Shown one piece after another: positions 8,268 through 18,179 of a stretch of 64,000 bases of DNA. How positions within the stretch are numbered: position 1 is the stretch's first letter; each line of letters starts with the position of its first letter. The position numbers and the translations under genes are program-made. Source of the stretch: Fibrisoma montanum (GTDB taxonomy: Bacteria; Bacteroidota; Bacteroidia; Cytophagales; Spirosomataceae); contig NZ_QXED01000001.1 in the NCBI RefSeq assembly GCF_003583365.1, positions 186,001 through 250,000 on the forward strand. Reading direction: 5' to 3'. A model generated the notes under the pieces. That model made no database searches, was not told where the DNA came from, and saw only the letters and a list, made by a program, of their open reading frames with translations.

Positions 8268-10724
8268 TTATTTTCGCAGCCTTCCGGCAAGCATCTTTAT
8301 AAAATAACCGCCAACCACCGAACGAGCCCGGAAATCAATCTGCCGGCCATCCGTCGTTTCGTGCCAGTCGCCGAGCGGAATGCGCTCAGGTCCCTGATTC
8401 ACAAATCGGACGATTGGCTCAATCAGCGCCCGGAACTCATCGGGGTCGTCGGTCATGGTTGCCGTCCAGACAATCCAGTCCGACTTAGTGTACGTTCGGC
8501 GGCTATCCAATGGCAAACCAAATCGCTGTTGTTTGGTCAGGTAGAAGGCTATTTCCCTGTCGATAACCTCAGTCGGAAAAACTCCTAAGCCCAGCAGCTT
8601 ATCCCAGACCAGATTATACTTCTGACTCCAGGTACCCGGATTCTCAAACGTCAGTGCATAATGGTCGCCATCGTCGGCCAGCTTCATCCACCGGCGGGCC
8701 AGCGCACGGGCTAACTCCATGTATTCGGCCTCCCGCCAGCTATCGCCCAGGCGACCAGCCAGGTACCCATAGCAGGCAATTCCGAGAATAGCTTTTGCCG
8801 ACAGATTGGCATTCCGGGCGATGTGTCCGGCAAAATCGTCGGTGCAAAGCTGATTGGCGGGATCGAAACCGTCGCGGGTCAGGTAATCGACCCAGGTACT
8901 CAACACCGTCCAATGCTTGCGGGCGTAGCTGGCGTTACCTTCTACGGCGGTAATAGCAGCCGTCAGAATCAGCATATTGCCGCACTCCTCAACCGGCATA
9001 TCCTCGCCGTAGGTTTGCCCATTCGCAATGGGGTACGTACCCACGTCATGAGCCGCGAAGGGTTTCGTCCACCGGCCGCTTTCGGAATAATAGAAAATCG
9101 GCTCCATCATGCCTTTCAGCAGCACGGGGTTATAAAGCAGAAACAACGGAGCAGACGGATACGTAACATCGACCGTACCGATGGACCCATTACTGAAATT
9201 TTCTTTTGAGAAGAACAACGGCGTCCCATCGGGTCCGGCCACTAGTTTATGAGCGGCAATAGCCTGCCGGTAGCCCAGCACACATAGGTTAGCATAAGCA
9301 ACCCCACCCGATTGTACCGCATCGTTGTACAACCGCTGATCGAAGGCGTCGCATTGCACACGGAGCCGGGTATAATCAGCCTCCGCATCCTGAAGTACCT
9401 GCTCGATCGTAGCGGTTTCAGTATCGGGCTGGCTGTAGCGTCGCCACCAGGCGTTGAGTGGCTGGCCAAAATATTCGATTGATTTTATGTCATCGTAACC
9501 AATCAGCAAATGGCGTTCGGCAGCCTGGGCATTTACCAGTCCCAGATCCATAGTCGTAGCCAGCACCGGCAGCGTATCGCTCGCCAGTCGGGGCATCTGT
9601 TCGTGCAGGTCCGTGACGCGGCCATCGCGCTCAAACTGATTCAGAGCACTGGCCAGCGACCCAATGCGTCGGCTGGTTTTTGCTTCAGCCGGCGACGCTA
9701 CGTACAGGTACCCCCAGTCAATACGTACATCATCGCCTTTGCGGCCCAGTACGTTTTGCTCAACTGTTCCAACCCGCATGAAATCGAGTTTCCCGGCGCG
9801 TCCACGGCGCCACGTAACCAGCTGGTCGGGGGTATTAACGGCCACCTCGGCCGACACGTCGGTGTACACCTGTACATCGTGGTGGGTGCCATCGGTTGAC
9901 TGAACGCGGTACGTAACATACTGCACCGGTCTCGACAGAACGTCGAGATTATCCATCAGCAATGGAGCCGTAAAGGTTACCGTCAGCTCAACGCCTTCAG
10001 CAACAAACGTATAGATGGACTGAGTGGCCGTAATTCGATGACTGGTCTGCTGAGCGGGTGGGTAGTTGAACAGCCGCTCCTCCATCAGCCCTACGTCGAC
10101 AAAAGCGGGACCGGACTGCTGCCGACCGTGAAAAGCAATCAGATTCTGGCCCTTCCGAAGCACTTCCGACGCTTTCAGGTTAGTGGGCGTAACCCGATAC
10201 GTAGGCGAGGCCTCGCCTACTTCAGCTACCGGGACCCCGTTGATGTATAATTTGTAGGCATCATTCTGAATGGCATTCACCAACAGGCGCCCTTCCGGTA
10301 CGTCGTGGAGCGTGACGGTACGCCGAACGTATATATCCGACGACTCCCAGCGTGTAAGATCCTTATCCCGGCTACCAAACGCTCCCTGACCGGTTGGCCA
10401 GTGGGTATCGTCGAAATCAGGATGAGCCCAGGTGTCATTGGGTTGCCGGCTTGTCTCGTAACGGGCCTCGTAAGGATTTCGCTGGGCCGACGGAATAATG
10501 GTTTCACCCGCAAAAGACGGGTTTCCCATGAAGCGGTACACACGGCCATCAATACGAATCAGGCCATTCAGTTGATGCGGTCGTCCCGTCCAGTGGCGGG
10601 TTGTATCACCATTGAGCTGATCGCCAAAAGACCAGATGCTGGTACAAGGATCGATGGTGATTAATGGCGTTGCGGGTGGGTTTAAGGCCTCTGATGAAAC
10701 AGTTGGCCCATCAGGTGTTGTCAT
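8268..10724 (-). CDS. glutaminase-family protein (DUF4964/DUF5127/DUF4965/DUF1793)
   Basis: An 818-residue protein with the layout of the fungal glutaminase A-like family found in Bacteroidota: a DUF4964 start (PLITIDPCTSIWSFGDQLNGD, RHWTGRPHQLNGLIRIDG), an inserted galactose-binding-like segment (about residues 85-215), DUF5127 in the middle, DUF4965 (LLIGYDDIKSIEYFGQPLNAWW), and a C-terminal alpha/alpha-barrel DUF1793 (EECGNMLILTAAI, WSQKYNLVWDKLLGL, DSRRTYTKSDWIVWTA). The usual members are secreted, but this one begins MTTPDGPTVSSEALN with no signal peptide, and no upstream in-frame start gives one. The substrate is not certain; the 'glutaminase' name comes from fungal homologues, and bacterial members may be glycosidases. 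Confidence 0.85.
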   Translation of the reverse strand: MTTPDGPTVSSEALNPPATPLITIDPCTSIWSFGDQLNGDTTRHWTGRPHQLNGLIRIDGRVYRFMGNPSFAGETIIPSAQRNPYEARYETSRQPNDTWAHPDFDDTHWPTGQGAFGSRDKDLTRWESSDIYVRRTVTLHDVPEGRLLVNAIQNDAYKLYINGVPVAEVGEASPTYRVTPTNLKASEVLRKGQNLIAFHGRQQSGPAFVDVGLMEERLFNYPPAQQTSHRITATQSIYTFVAEGVELTVTFTAPLLMDNLDVLSRPVQYVTYRVQSTDGTHHDVQVYTDVSAEVAVNTPDQLVTWRRGRAGKLDFMRVGTVEQNVLGRKGDDVRIDWGYLYVASPAEAKTSRRIGSLASALNQFERDGRVTDLHEQMPRLASDTLPVLATTMDLGLVNAQAAERHLLIGYDDIKSIEYFGQPLNAWWRRYSQPDTETATIEQVLQDAEADYTRLRVQCDAFDQRLYNDAVQSGGVAYANLCVLGYRQAIAAHKLVAGPDGTPLFFSKENFSNGSIGTVDVTYPSAPLFLLYNPVLLKGMMEPIFYYSESGRWTKPFAAHDVGTYPIANGQTYGEDMPVEECGNMLILTAAITAVEGNASYARKHWTVLSTWVDYLTRDGFDPANQLCTDDFAGHIARNANLSAKAILGIACYGYLAGRLGDSWREAEYMELARALARRWMKLADDGDHYALTFENPGTWSQKYNLVWDKLLGLGVFPTEVIDREIAFYLTKQQRFGLPLDSRRTYTKSDWIVWTATMTDDPDEFRALIEPIVRFVNQGPERIPLGDWHETTDGRQIDFRARSVVGGYFIKMLAGRLRK

Positions 10725-10980
10725 AATTGCGTTATCAGTTACGGTTTTACAAATATAATTTTAAGTAAAACTCATTTGCATCTATATAACATATTTTTTT
10801 ACTATTTTAATATACGCTTAAGAAACCTTATATAAGGATGACCTTACCGATGCTGTCGTGATGGGCTTGTCGTGCAACCATAAAAATGATTTCTTCTTTA
10901 CAAGGCAGAGCTACAACCGGAATTTGCCGAAATTGAAGGCAGAATGTCAATCATTCCGAACCTAACGCTTATAGAAACGC

Positions 10981-11442
10981 ATGCAAACCTCAGCTGAAAC
11001 CCTAACGGCGGTTGTCATACGACCGGCAACCCAGCAGGACGGAAATGCGATTTATAATTTCCTGTGCGACCTGGAAGATACAACCCTGAACCCCACAGCG
11101 TTTCGGGCCATTTTTCGGCATAATCTGACGAATTCGCTGATTCATTATCTGGTGGCTGAGCTCAACAACGACGTAATTGGCTTCATTAGCTGTCATGTCC
11201 AGTATTTACTGCATCACACGGGTAAAGTAGGCGAAATTCAGGAGCTATACGTAAGACCGGCGTACCGCGGTCGCCGAATTGGTAAACAGCTAATGGCCGC
11301 GGTCGATAACCTCGCTCTCGAACATGGATTCATAAATCTGGAAGTCACAACCAATCAACACCGCACGGCAACCGTTCAGTTTTATGAACAGCTCGCCTTT
11401 CATCCTACTCACTATAAGCTGGTTAAATCGCTTGGCGCCTGA
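10981..11442 (+). CDS. GNAT-family N-acetyltransferase
   Basis: A 153-residue single-domain acetyltransferase. The acetyl-CoA binding motif A is clear in the middle (IQELYVRPAYRGRRIGKQLM, with the R-x-x-G-x-G/A pattern), followed by a C-terminal strand-helix (NLEVTTNQHRTATVQFYEQLAF) typical of GNAT enzymes. The acceptor is unknown. Its stop codon shares one base with the start of the following serine hydrolase (TGATG), so the two are very likely co-transcribed and translationally coupled. About 256 bp of AT-rich DNA upstream should hold the promoter. Confidence 0.85.
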   Translation: MQTSAETLTAVVIRPATQQDGNAIYNFLCDLEDTTLNPTAFRAIFRHNLTNSLIHYLVAELNNDVIGFISCHVQYLLHHTGKVGEIQELYVRPAYRGRRIGKQLMAAVDNLALEHGFINLEVTTNQHRTATVQFYEQLAFHPTHYKLVKSLGA

Positions 11443-12380
11443 TGCGTAGTCTGTACGTCCTTCTTCTCATAATTGGGTATTTATCCCCATCCGTACCTGC
11501 TCAGTCTACCCAACCCCGACGTAGCGACGCCCGACGTAACGACCCGAAGCTTGAACGTAAATTGACCGACCTGCTGGCTGGCTTTCGGGGTGATGTAGGC
11601 CTGTATGTTCGCCATCTGAAGACCGGTCGGACCGTATCACTGAATGCCGATACGCTTTTCCCAACGGCCAGCACGATCAAGATTCCGATTCAATGTGGCT
11701 TGTTTGCCAGGCTAGCCACTGGTGAACTGGCTTATCAGCAGGAACTTATCTATCGTGATTCCCTTCACTACGATGATGGCATTGTAGGCTCACTTAAAGA
11801 CGGTGCCAGGATTCCACTTAGTCAGGTCGTGATGCTCATGGAAAGCGTCAGCGATAACACCGGCAGTCTCTGGTGCCAGGCGCTGGCTGGTGGAGGGCAG
11901 GCTATTAACAGCTGGCTCGACGCAAACGGCTTTCGGCAGACCCGTGTAAACTCCCGAACACCCAGCCGGGAGGCCAATCGAAAACAGTATGGCTGGGGTC
12001 AGACAACGCCCCGCGAACTAGCCGAACTACTCGTCTACATCCGCGAAGGTCGTGCTGTTAGCCCGGATGCGAGTGAACGCATGTATCGCAACCTTGGCCG
12101 ACAGTACTGGGATGGCGATGCGCTGTCGCAGATCCCACCGGATGTGCAAGTGGCTACTAAAAACGGGGCAGTCAATCAGTCCCGTTCGGAGGTAGTGCTG
12201 GTTCACGCGCCCCACGGCGAGTACGTTTTTTGTCTGATGACTAAAAACCAGCAAGATGAACGCTGGACACGTACCAATGAAGGGGCTATGTTGCTGCGTC
12301 AGGTATCGGCTTTGCTCTGGCAGTATTTCGAACCCCGTTCTACCTGGAAACCGGCTGTCGGCTACGAAAAGTGGTGGTAA
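11442..12380 (+). CDS. class A beta-lactamase-like serine hydrolase
   Basis: A 312-residue secreted protein (signal peptide about residues 1-20). The fold motifs of class A beta-lactamases are present: S-x-x-K at Ser77-Lys80 (STIK), SDN at 137-139, and a KTG-type triad as KNG at 240-242. An ungapped alignment of the omega loop from the SDN motif places Thr173 where Glu166, the general base for deacylation, is expected, with a Glu (177) at the position of Asn170. The enzyme may therefore be a poor beta-lactamase and rather a related peptidase or hydrolase. It is coupled to the upstream acetyltransferase gene. Confidence 0.85.
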   Translation: MRSLYVLLLIIGYLSPSVPAQSTQPRRSDARRNDPKLERKLTDLLAGFRGDVGLYVRHLKTGRTVSLNADTLFPTASTIKIPIQCGLFARLATGELAYQQELIYRDSLHYDDGIVGSLKDGARIPLSQVVMLMESVSDNTGSLWCQALAGGGQAINSWLDANGFRQTRVNSRTPSREANRKQYGWGQTTPRELAELLVYIREGRAVSPDASERMYRNLGRQYWDGDALSQIPPDVQVATKNGAVNQSRSEVVLVHAPHGEYVFCLMTKNQQDERWTRTNEGAMLLRQVSALLWQYFEPRSTWKPAVGYEKWW

Positions 12381-12385
12381 CAAAA

Positions 12386-12412
12386 AAGCCCTTCCGGATC
12401 GCGGAAGGGCTT
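12386..12412 (-). terminator. terminator of the ATP synthase operon
   Basis: An 11-bp stem (AAGCCCTTCCG and complement) with a five-base loop. Read on the minus strand it is followed by a T6 run, so it ends the atp transcript 20 bp after atpH. On the plus strand it follows the serine hydrolase but has a weaker T tract. Confidence 0.85.
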
Positions 12413-12431
12413 CATATAGGAGATTTTACTT

Positions 12432-12971
12432 TTAATTCATGAATTGAAGCCGGAGTTCGGTTAACCGGCTGCGAAGCGAACCGTCGAGTTCCTGATCACC
12501 AACGCGGAGGACGTATCCACCAATCAATTTCGAATCTATTTTTTCGTGCAGTTCAACCAGTTTACGGCCCGTCATCTGGGATACGGTTGCCTTAAAGCGC
12601 TCACGTAGTTCGTCGGTCAGCGGAACCGTCGTCACAACCGTCGCCTGCTCAATACCTCTCAGTTCGTTATACAACCGAATGTATTCATCAGCAATGGCAT
12701 CCATGATGGCTTCCCGGTTTTTGCGGGTTATAATCTGGAAGAACGACATCGTTACCGGATTGACACGGCTCGAAAAAACGGCGTTCATCACGGCATGTTT
12801 CTTTTCTGTGCGGACAATCGGGTTTTTCAGCATGACCATCAACGGGCGGCTCTCTTCAACCGTTCCCTTGAACAGCATCATGTCCTTATAAATTACGTCC
12901 GTCAGGTTCATTTCCTCTGACAGGTCCAGCAGCGATTTGGCATACCGGAAAGCAACTGTAGATACAGCCAT
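12432..12971 (-). CDS. atpH: ATP synthase F1 delta subunit
   Basis: A 179-residue protein of standard length for the delta (OSCP-like) subunit that joins the F1 head to the peripheral stalk. The N-terminal helical bundle begins MAVSTVAFRYAKSLLDLS, and the C-terminal signature is clear (KIDSKLIGGYVLRVGDQELDGSLRSRL). It starts three bases after the atpF stop and is the last gene before a terminator; no atpA or atpG follows, although many bacteria continue with them here. Confidence 0.95.
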   Translation of the reverse strand: MAVSTVAFRYAKSLLDLSEEMNLTDVIYKDMMLFKGTVEESRPLMVMLKNPIVRTEKKHAVMNAVFSSRVNPVTMSFFQIITRKNREAIMDAIADEYIRLYNELRGIEQATVVTTVPLTDELRERFKATVSQMTGRKLVELHEKIDSKLIGGYVLRVGDQELDGSLRSRLTELRLQFMN

Positions 12972-12974
12972 GGC

Positions 12975-13469
12975 TTAGTTCAGATGTGAATTGGTTACCA
13001 GGTCTTTAATCAGTTGCTCCTGCGAAGCCTTATCGTTCAGCTCTCTCCGCAGCACTTTCTCGGCAATATCCAGCGAAAGCGTGACCACCTCTTTCTTTAC
13101 CTGAGCCACCAGTGCCTGACGCTCGTTCTGCATACTCTCGCGAGCCAGTTCCAGCATACGCTGCCCTTCAGCTGCTGCTTTATCGCGGGCGTCGGCTACC
13201 ATTTTATCGGCGGTTTCTTTAGCACCACGCAGAATAACATCACGCTCGACCCGGGCTTGTGCCAGTAGTTTTTCGTTGTCGGCCTTTAAAGCCGCCATTT
13301 CGGCGCGGGTTTTTTCGGCCAGATCCAGCGCACTCTGAATGTTGTCTTCGCGCTCTTTCAGACTAGCCGTAATGGGTTTCCAGGCAAAGGCGCGGAGAAT
13401 CAGGAAAATACCAAGGAAAATTACTACTTGCCAGAACAACAGGCCAATGTCGGGGGTAAGCAGATCCAT
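12975..13469 (-). CDS. atpF: ATP synthase F0 b subunit
   Basis: A 164-residue peripheral stalk protein: a single N-terminal membrane helix (about residues 8-27, IGLLFWQVVIFLGIFLILRAF) and a long charged coiled coil rich in Ala, Glu, Lys and Arg. Its size and the motif WKPITASLKERE are typical of bacterial AtpF. It lies between atpE and atpH on the minus strand in the usual order. Confidence 0.95.
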   Translation of the reverse strand: MDLLTPDIGLLFWQVVIFLGIFLILRAFAWKPITASLKEREDNIQSALDLAEKTRAEMAALKADNEKLLAQARVERDVILRGAKETADKMVADARDKAAAEGQRMLELARESMQNERQALVAQVKKEVVTLSLDIAEKVLRRELNDKASQEQLIKDLVTNSHLN

Positions 13470-13628
13470 ACTGTTTTACTGTTTTTTATGATTCGCTTTA
13501 ATCAATCTTTTGTTTGGGGCGGCCCGTTCGCCGGCTATTCCTGACGAACGGGCGTACCACCGATACTTTTGGGTCTTGTGCCATCGCCTAATGCAGACGG
13601 CGACCCGGTTACTGATTCGTTCGCCGAC

Positions 13629-13916
<288 letters not shown>

Positions 13917-14018
13917 TTATATAGTGAAACAAAAGATTGCATTGTCAAGACATTAGAAGTCGGCGATCAGGCATTGACCTTTGCGCCCAAAAACTAACGT
14001 CGGCTGGTGTTCAGCATC

Positions 14019-15101
14019 TTAATGATGCGGGTCTGCACCCTCGTAGCCGATTCCATGATCAGCTTCGTGATGTTCTTCAACGGCGCTGCCGATATACATA
14101 GACGTCAGCAGCGTGAAAATAAAGGCCTGCAGGAACGCCACCAGCAATTCGATCCCGTTCATGAACAAAGCAAACACCGTTACCAGCGGGCTAACAGCCA
14201 GACCGGTGCCGGTTCCACCCAGGTTGCGGGCGATGAAAATCAGACCAAGCAAGCTCAGGATGATAATGTGCCCTGCCGTAATGTTGGCAAATAACCGGAC
14301 CATGAGCGAGAACGGCTTCATGAACACCCCCACGATCTCGACCGGAATCATGATCGGCAGTAGCGCAACAGGTACACCCGTTGGCTTTATGATGTGCGCC
14401 CAGTAATGTTTGTTACCGCTGAAGTTGGTAATCAGGAATGAAATGACCGCCAGTACAAGCGTCACGGCAATGTTACCCGTCAGGTTAGCCCCCCCCGGTA
14501 ACAGACCCAGCAGGTTGTTGATCAGAATAAAGAAAAACAACGTCAGCAGATAAGGCAGGTAACGCTCGTATTTCGGACCAATGTTCGGCTTGGCAATCTC
14601 GTCGCGCACGAACAGAATAATTGGCTCAAGGAACGACTGAATACCTTTTGGGGCCCGACCTTTGTTTTTTTCGTATCCGTTACGAACCGAGAAGAAAACA
14701 ACCAGCAGAATGATGGCGCTCAGAAGCAGTGAAGCAACGTTCTTGGTGATGGAGAAGTCCCAGACTTTTACGCTTTCGTCGATTTCGCCGGTAGCCGTTA
14801 CGCGGTGAATATCGCCTTCATGCTCTTTGTAGCCATTGTACACTTCATCGTGCATGATATGCGACGATGAAAATACTTCCAGACCACGGTCCTGAGTATA
14901 CAGAATAACCGGCAGCGGAATCGTCAGGCCATGGGCCAGTTCCCAGCCGTGTTCATCCTTAATGTGGTGCATAATCATGTCGCCCACATTGAATTCACCG
15001 TGCTCAGCGCTTTCGTGCGTTTCCTGCGCCATAACAGCAGGTAACGTACTGACTAACAGGGCGAGGCAAAGACTTATTTTAAAGATTAACGAGCGCATCA
15101 T
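14019..15101 (-). CDS. atpB: ATP synthase F0 a subunit
   Basis: A 360-residue protein with an N-terminal signal peptide (MMRSLIFKISLCLALLVSTL, cut near AQE) and a long periplasmic segment, a form known from Bacteroidota, followed by five to six membrane helices. The essential half-channel arginine lies in FSLMVRLFANITAGH. The C-terminus is histidine- and acid-rich (EEHHEADHGIGYEGADPHH). It provides the stator half of the proton path against the AtpE ring. Confidence 0.95.
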   Translation of the reverse strand: MMRSLIFKISLCLALLVSTLPAVMAQETHESAEHGEFNVGDMIMHHIKDEHGWELAHGLTIPLPVILYTQDRGLEVFSSSHIMHDEVYNGYKEHEGDIHRVTATGEIDESVKVWDFSITKNVASLLLSAIILLVVFFSVRNGYEKNKGRAPKGIQSFLEPIILFVRDEIAKPNIGPKYERYLPYLLTLFFFILINNLLGLLPGGANLTGNIAVTLVLAVISFLITNFSGNKHYWAHIIKPTGVPVALLPIMIPVEIVGVFMKPFSLMVRLFANITAGHIIILSLLGLIFIARNLGGTGTGLAVSPLVTVFALFMNGIELLVAFLQAFIFTLLTSMYIGSAVEEHHEADHGIGYEGADPHH

Positions 15102-15121
15102 ATATGAAGTACTTTTCGTTT

Positions 15122-15487
15122 CTACGAATCGCGTCGCAAGTTACGACTAAGGCCGTAGATTTCAAAACAGGTATATAAGATATACAACATCAGAAAATCC
15201 ACAACGAATACCCGTCGGTCATCGACCCCGCGGTATAGAAATACGCCCACAAATCCCGCGCACAGCAGCAACCGGGCTACCGTAAAAATCAGGTAAAACT
15301 GTACAAAACCCTGACTGCCACGCTGATTGCCAATATCCATCAGTCGGGACAGCAGATACGACAGGCTGAGAAAAAACAAAAGCATGTAGGGCCAGGCCAT
15401 ATGCAGCCAGGGAGTGGACATTGTCCGTTCGGCTACAAAAAATACAATTGCCAGCCCTGCGGTAAAAACAAGGGAACGCAGCATCAA
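15122..15487 (-). CDS. four-helix membrane protein of the atp operon (AtpI-like)
   Basis: A 121-residue protein with four predicted membrane helices and a basic C-terminal tail (SRNLRRDS). It overlaps the upstream gene by four bases and precedes atpB by 20 bp, the position held by AtpI-type assembly factors. The sequence itself carries no motif that I can assign firmly; AtpI-like is inferred from topology and position. Confidence 0.6.
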   Translation of the reverse strand: MMLRSLVFTAGLAIVFFVAERTMSTPWLHMAWPYMLLFFLSLSYLLSRLMDIGNQRGSQGFVQFYLIFTVARLLLCAGFVGVFLYRGVDDRRVFVVDFLMLYILYTCFEIYGLSRNLRRDS

Positions 15488-15762
15488 TATTTGGGCAACT
15501 GGCGGATGAACAGATACAAGGAAGCCCCGATAGCGGTCAGCGACAGAACGATGGTCCAGATTGGCCGTTCGTTACCCTGCCATTCGTCGAGCTTCATACC
15601 GCCCCATACGCCCAGTCCAATGGTGCCGAGCATCTGAAAAGCAATGCTGCTGTACTGAGCGTACGATGTTGTTTTTTCGGTTGCCTTTTTCAGGAGGTTC
15701 CGTTGAGCCTCATCGTCTGGCTGTTCGGGGTTATTTTCGGTAGTTTCCGCCATGTTCGTCAA
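15484..15762 (-). CDS. atpZ: AtpZ/AtpI-family ATP synthase accessory protein
   Basis: A 92-residue protein with a charged N-terminal half and two membrane helices (SIAFQMLGTIGLGVWGGMKLDEW and TIVLSLTAIGASLYLFIRQL). The G-x-W-x-G-x-x-L-D-x-W motif is characteristic of the small AtpZ/AtpI family encoded at the head of many F-ATPase operons, thought to assist c-ring assembly or carry divalent ions. It is the first gene of the operon. Confidence 0.8.
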   Translation of the reverse strand: MTNMAETTENNPEQPDDEAQRNLLKKATEKTTSYAQYSSIAFQMLGTIGLGVWGGMKLDEWQGNERPIWTIVLSLTAIGASLYLFIRQLPKY

Positions 15763-15858
15763 TCAAGAATCCAAAATTCGTTAATTTGGCATTACGTTCC
15801 ATACGGCCGGACCGGTCGCGGTCGTTTGAGTATTAAGTGCGTACGTGTATCCGTTTAA

Positions 15859-18102
15859 ATGCCACGTTATTTTACTAACCGTCCCATCCTGCTTCTGACG
15901 GCAGTTATCACACTGGCCGGGGCGCTGACTTCTTGTTCTCAATATAGCAATCGACCAGTCAGCAAAGGGTATCACAACCTGACGGCTCACTACAATGCGT
16001 ATATCATTGCCCGTGATGAGATAGCCGCCATTGAGCAGCAATTGTTTAAAACCCGGCAGGAAAATTATAACCAGCTATTGCCAATTCTGTTACCGGTAGA
16101 TTCTACGCTGGTTATGCCCATGAAGGCACAGCTCGATGATGCGATCAAGAAAGCCTCTATCATTGCTGAGCGGCACCAGAATAGTAAATGGCTTGATGAC
16201 GGATATAATCTGATTGGCAAAGCCCGGCTGATAAAGCAGGACCTGCCCAACGCGATTGAGGTATTCAAGTACGTGAACACCAAAGGCCGTGACGATAATG
16301 ACAAGCACACCGCCCTCGTGGGCCTGATGCGGGCTTATGTCGAAGCCGCCGATTATACCAATGCTCTGAATGTGGCCGAGTACCTGCGCACTCAGCCGCT
16401 CAACAAAGACAACACCCGTGATTTCTACCTGACCAAAGCGTATCTGCACGAACGGAAAGGCGAATACGCAACGGCGGCCGGTATTCTGGAGGCTACGTTT
16501 CCGCTCCTGAAAAAAGGCGAAGCAACGGCCCGGCTGTATCTGATTGCCGGGCAGCTGTACGACCTGATTGGGCAGCCGGCCAAAGCCGCAGAAAACTACC
16601 GGAGAGTGCTACGTTCCAGACCCTCGTATGACCAGTCGTTCTACGCCAACCTGTACGCCATTCAGAGCAATGGCCTGATGGGCGATAAAAGCCGGGTAAC
16701 TGAGGCCATGGGTTCGTTCGACCGCATGCTGAATGACCGGAAAAATACCGATCTGAAAGACAAAATTTACTATACCATGGGTCTGCTCGAATCCCGTAAC
16801 GGACGGATCGATCAGGCCATTACGTACTACAGCCGGTCTATCCAGGCCGCTGGTGGCAATTCCACTCAGGTGCCTTACACGTATCTGGAGATGGGCCGGT
16901 TATATTTCGACAAGAAGTCTGACTACAACAAAGCCAAAATGTACTACGACAGTGCATTGGCGCTTCTGCCCCAGCAATCGCCGGACTACGCGGCCGTGCT
17001 GACCCGCAAACGAACCCTCGACGAATTTGTCCGGTACCAGAACACCATTCAGACGCAGGACAGTCTGCTCCGGTTGTCAAAGATGAATCCGGCCGCACTT
17101 GATAAGCTGCTGGACGACATACTTACCCGCCAGGAGCGTGAAGAGCAGCAGCAGGTTGAACTGGCCCGCCAGATTGTAGAGCGGGCATCGGCGGGTAACC
17201 TTAACTCGGTACCGGGTGCAACGAACTCTAATCTGGATCCTGCTCAGCGCTGGATTCTGTACAACGTAGTAGCCCTGAGCCAGGGTCGCCAGGAGTTTGG
17301 CTCCCGCTGGGGAAACCGCCCCCTGGAAGACAACTGGCGTCGGAGTAACAAAGAGGCTTCGGATGCCGTAGCGGGAGTAAACAGTCCAATCAACGGCGCA
17401 ACGCCCGCTAACGCTATCAATCCAAATGCGCCCCTGACGCAGGATACCGGCACTACGACGGCGACTGGTCCGGCCGCCGGACGTAAGGCCCGGAAAGACG
17501 CCATGCTGGCTCAGATTCCGTTCGCTCCGGAAGCACAGAACCGGGCCAATCAGCAGGTTGAAAATTCGCTGTACAATCTTGGCAAGCTATACAAGTTTCA
17601 GTTGAATCAGCCCGCTGATGCGATCACTACGTTTGAGCAGTTGCTGAGCCGGTTTCCCAATACGCTCCAGAAGCCGGAAGTGTATTATCTGCTGCACTTG
17701 TCAACGGAACAACTAGCCCGCCAGTCGGGTTGGAAGGATAAATTGCTGGCTGAATTTCCCAATACGTCCTACGCGCGACTGGTGGGCAAATCGGCCAGTC
17801 AGGGAAGCAACGCCGAGTCGCAGGCTCAGCGGGCGTACTCTGAAATTTATGAACTGTATAAAGCTAACAACGTAACGGAAGCACTGGCTCGGGCCGAGAA
17901 TGCGCTGAGCAGCTTTTCGGGTACGCAGATTGAAGACAAACTGGCGCTGCTGCGCGTTATTCTGATTGGCCGCGTTCAGGGGGCTGATCCTTATCGGCAG
18001 GCTTTGTCGGAGTTTATCCGGGACTACCCGTCCAGTTCGCTCCTGCCCCGCGTCAAAGAGCTTCAGGCCGCGGCTGATCAGCCAACGGCCAAACGTAAAT
18101 AA
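15859..18102 (+). CDS. sprE: type IX secretion lipoprotein SprE/PorW, TPR protein
   Basis: A 747-residue lipoprotein with a lipobox LTSC (Cys about residue 26) and tetratricopeptide-like repeats through most of its length. The opening after the lipobox (SKGYHNLTAHYNAYIIARDEI) is the mark of SprE (Flavobacterium) and PorW (Porphyromonas), a periplasmic-side lipoprotein that links the type IX motor to the outer-membrane translocon. A low-complexity linker rich in Pro, Ala, Asn and Thr lies at about residues 505-545, then a second TPR block. It diverges from the atp operon (about 96 bp apart) and sits 8 kb from the gld genes. Confidence 0.88.
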   Translation: MPRYFTNRPILLLTAVITLAGALTSCSQYSNRPVSKGYHNLTAHYNAYIIARDEIAAIEQQLFKTRQENYNQLLPILLPVDSTLVMPMKAQLDDAIKKASIIAERHQNSKWLDDGYNLIGKARLIKQDLPNAIEVFKYVNTKGRDDNDKHTALVGLMRAYVEAADYTNALNVAEYLRTQPLNKDNTRDFYLTKAYLHERKGEYATAAGILEATFPLLKKGEATARLYLIAGQLYDLIGQPAKAAENYRRVLRSRPSYDQSFYANLYAIQSNGLMGDKSRVTEAMGSFDRMLNDRKNTDLKDKIYYTMGLLESRNGRIDQAITYYSRSIQAAGGNSTQVPYTYLEMGRLYFDKKSDYNKAKMYYDSALALLPQQSPDYAAVLTRKRTLDEFVRYQNTIQTQDSLLRLSKMNPAALDKLLDDILTRQEREEQQQVELARQIVERASAGNLNSVPGATNSNLDPAQRWILYNVVALSQGRQEFGSRWGNRPLEDNWRRSNKEASDAVAGVNSPINGATPANAINPNAPLTQDTGTTTATGPAAGRKARKDAMLAQIPFAPEAQNRANQQVENSLYNLGKLYKFQLNQPADAITTFEQLLSRFPNTLQKPEVYYLLHLSTEQLARQSGWKDKLLAEFPNTSYARLVGKSASQGSNAESQAQRAYSEIYELYKANNVTEALARAENALSSFSGTQIEDKLALLRVILIGRVQGADPYRQALSEFIRDYPSSSLLPRVKELQAAADQPTAKRK

Positions 18103-18179
18103 ATTTTCGCGGCCTCAATGGCCCCGAACCGTAACTTGAACCTATCAACAAGAGTTACGAATAACTTTAACTTGTAACA

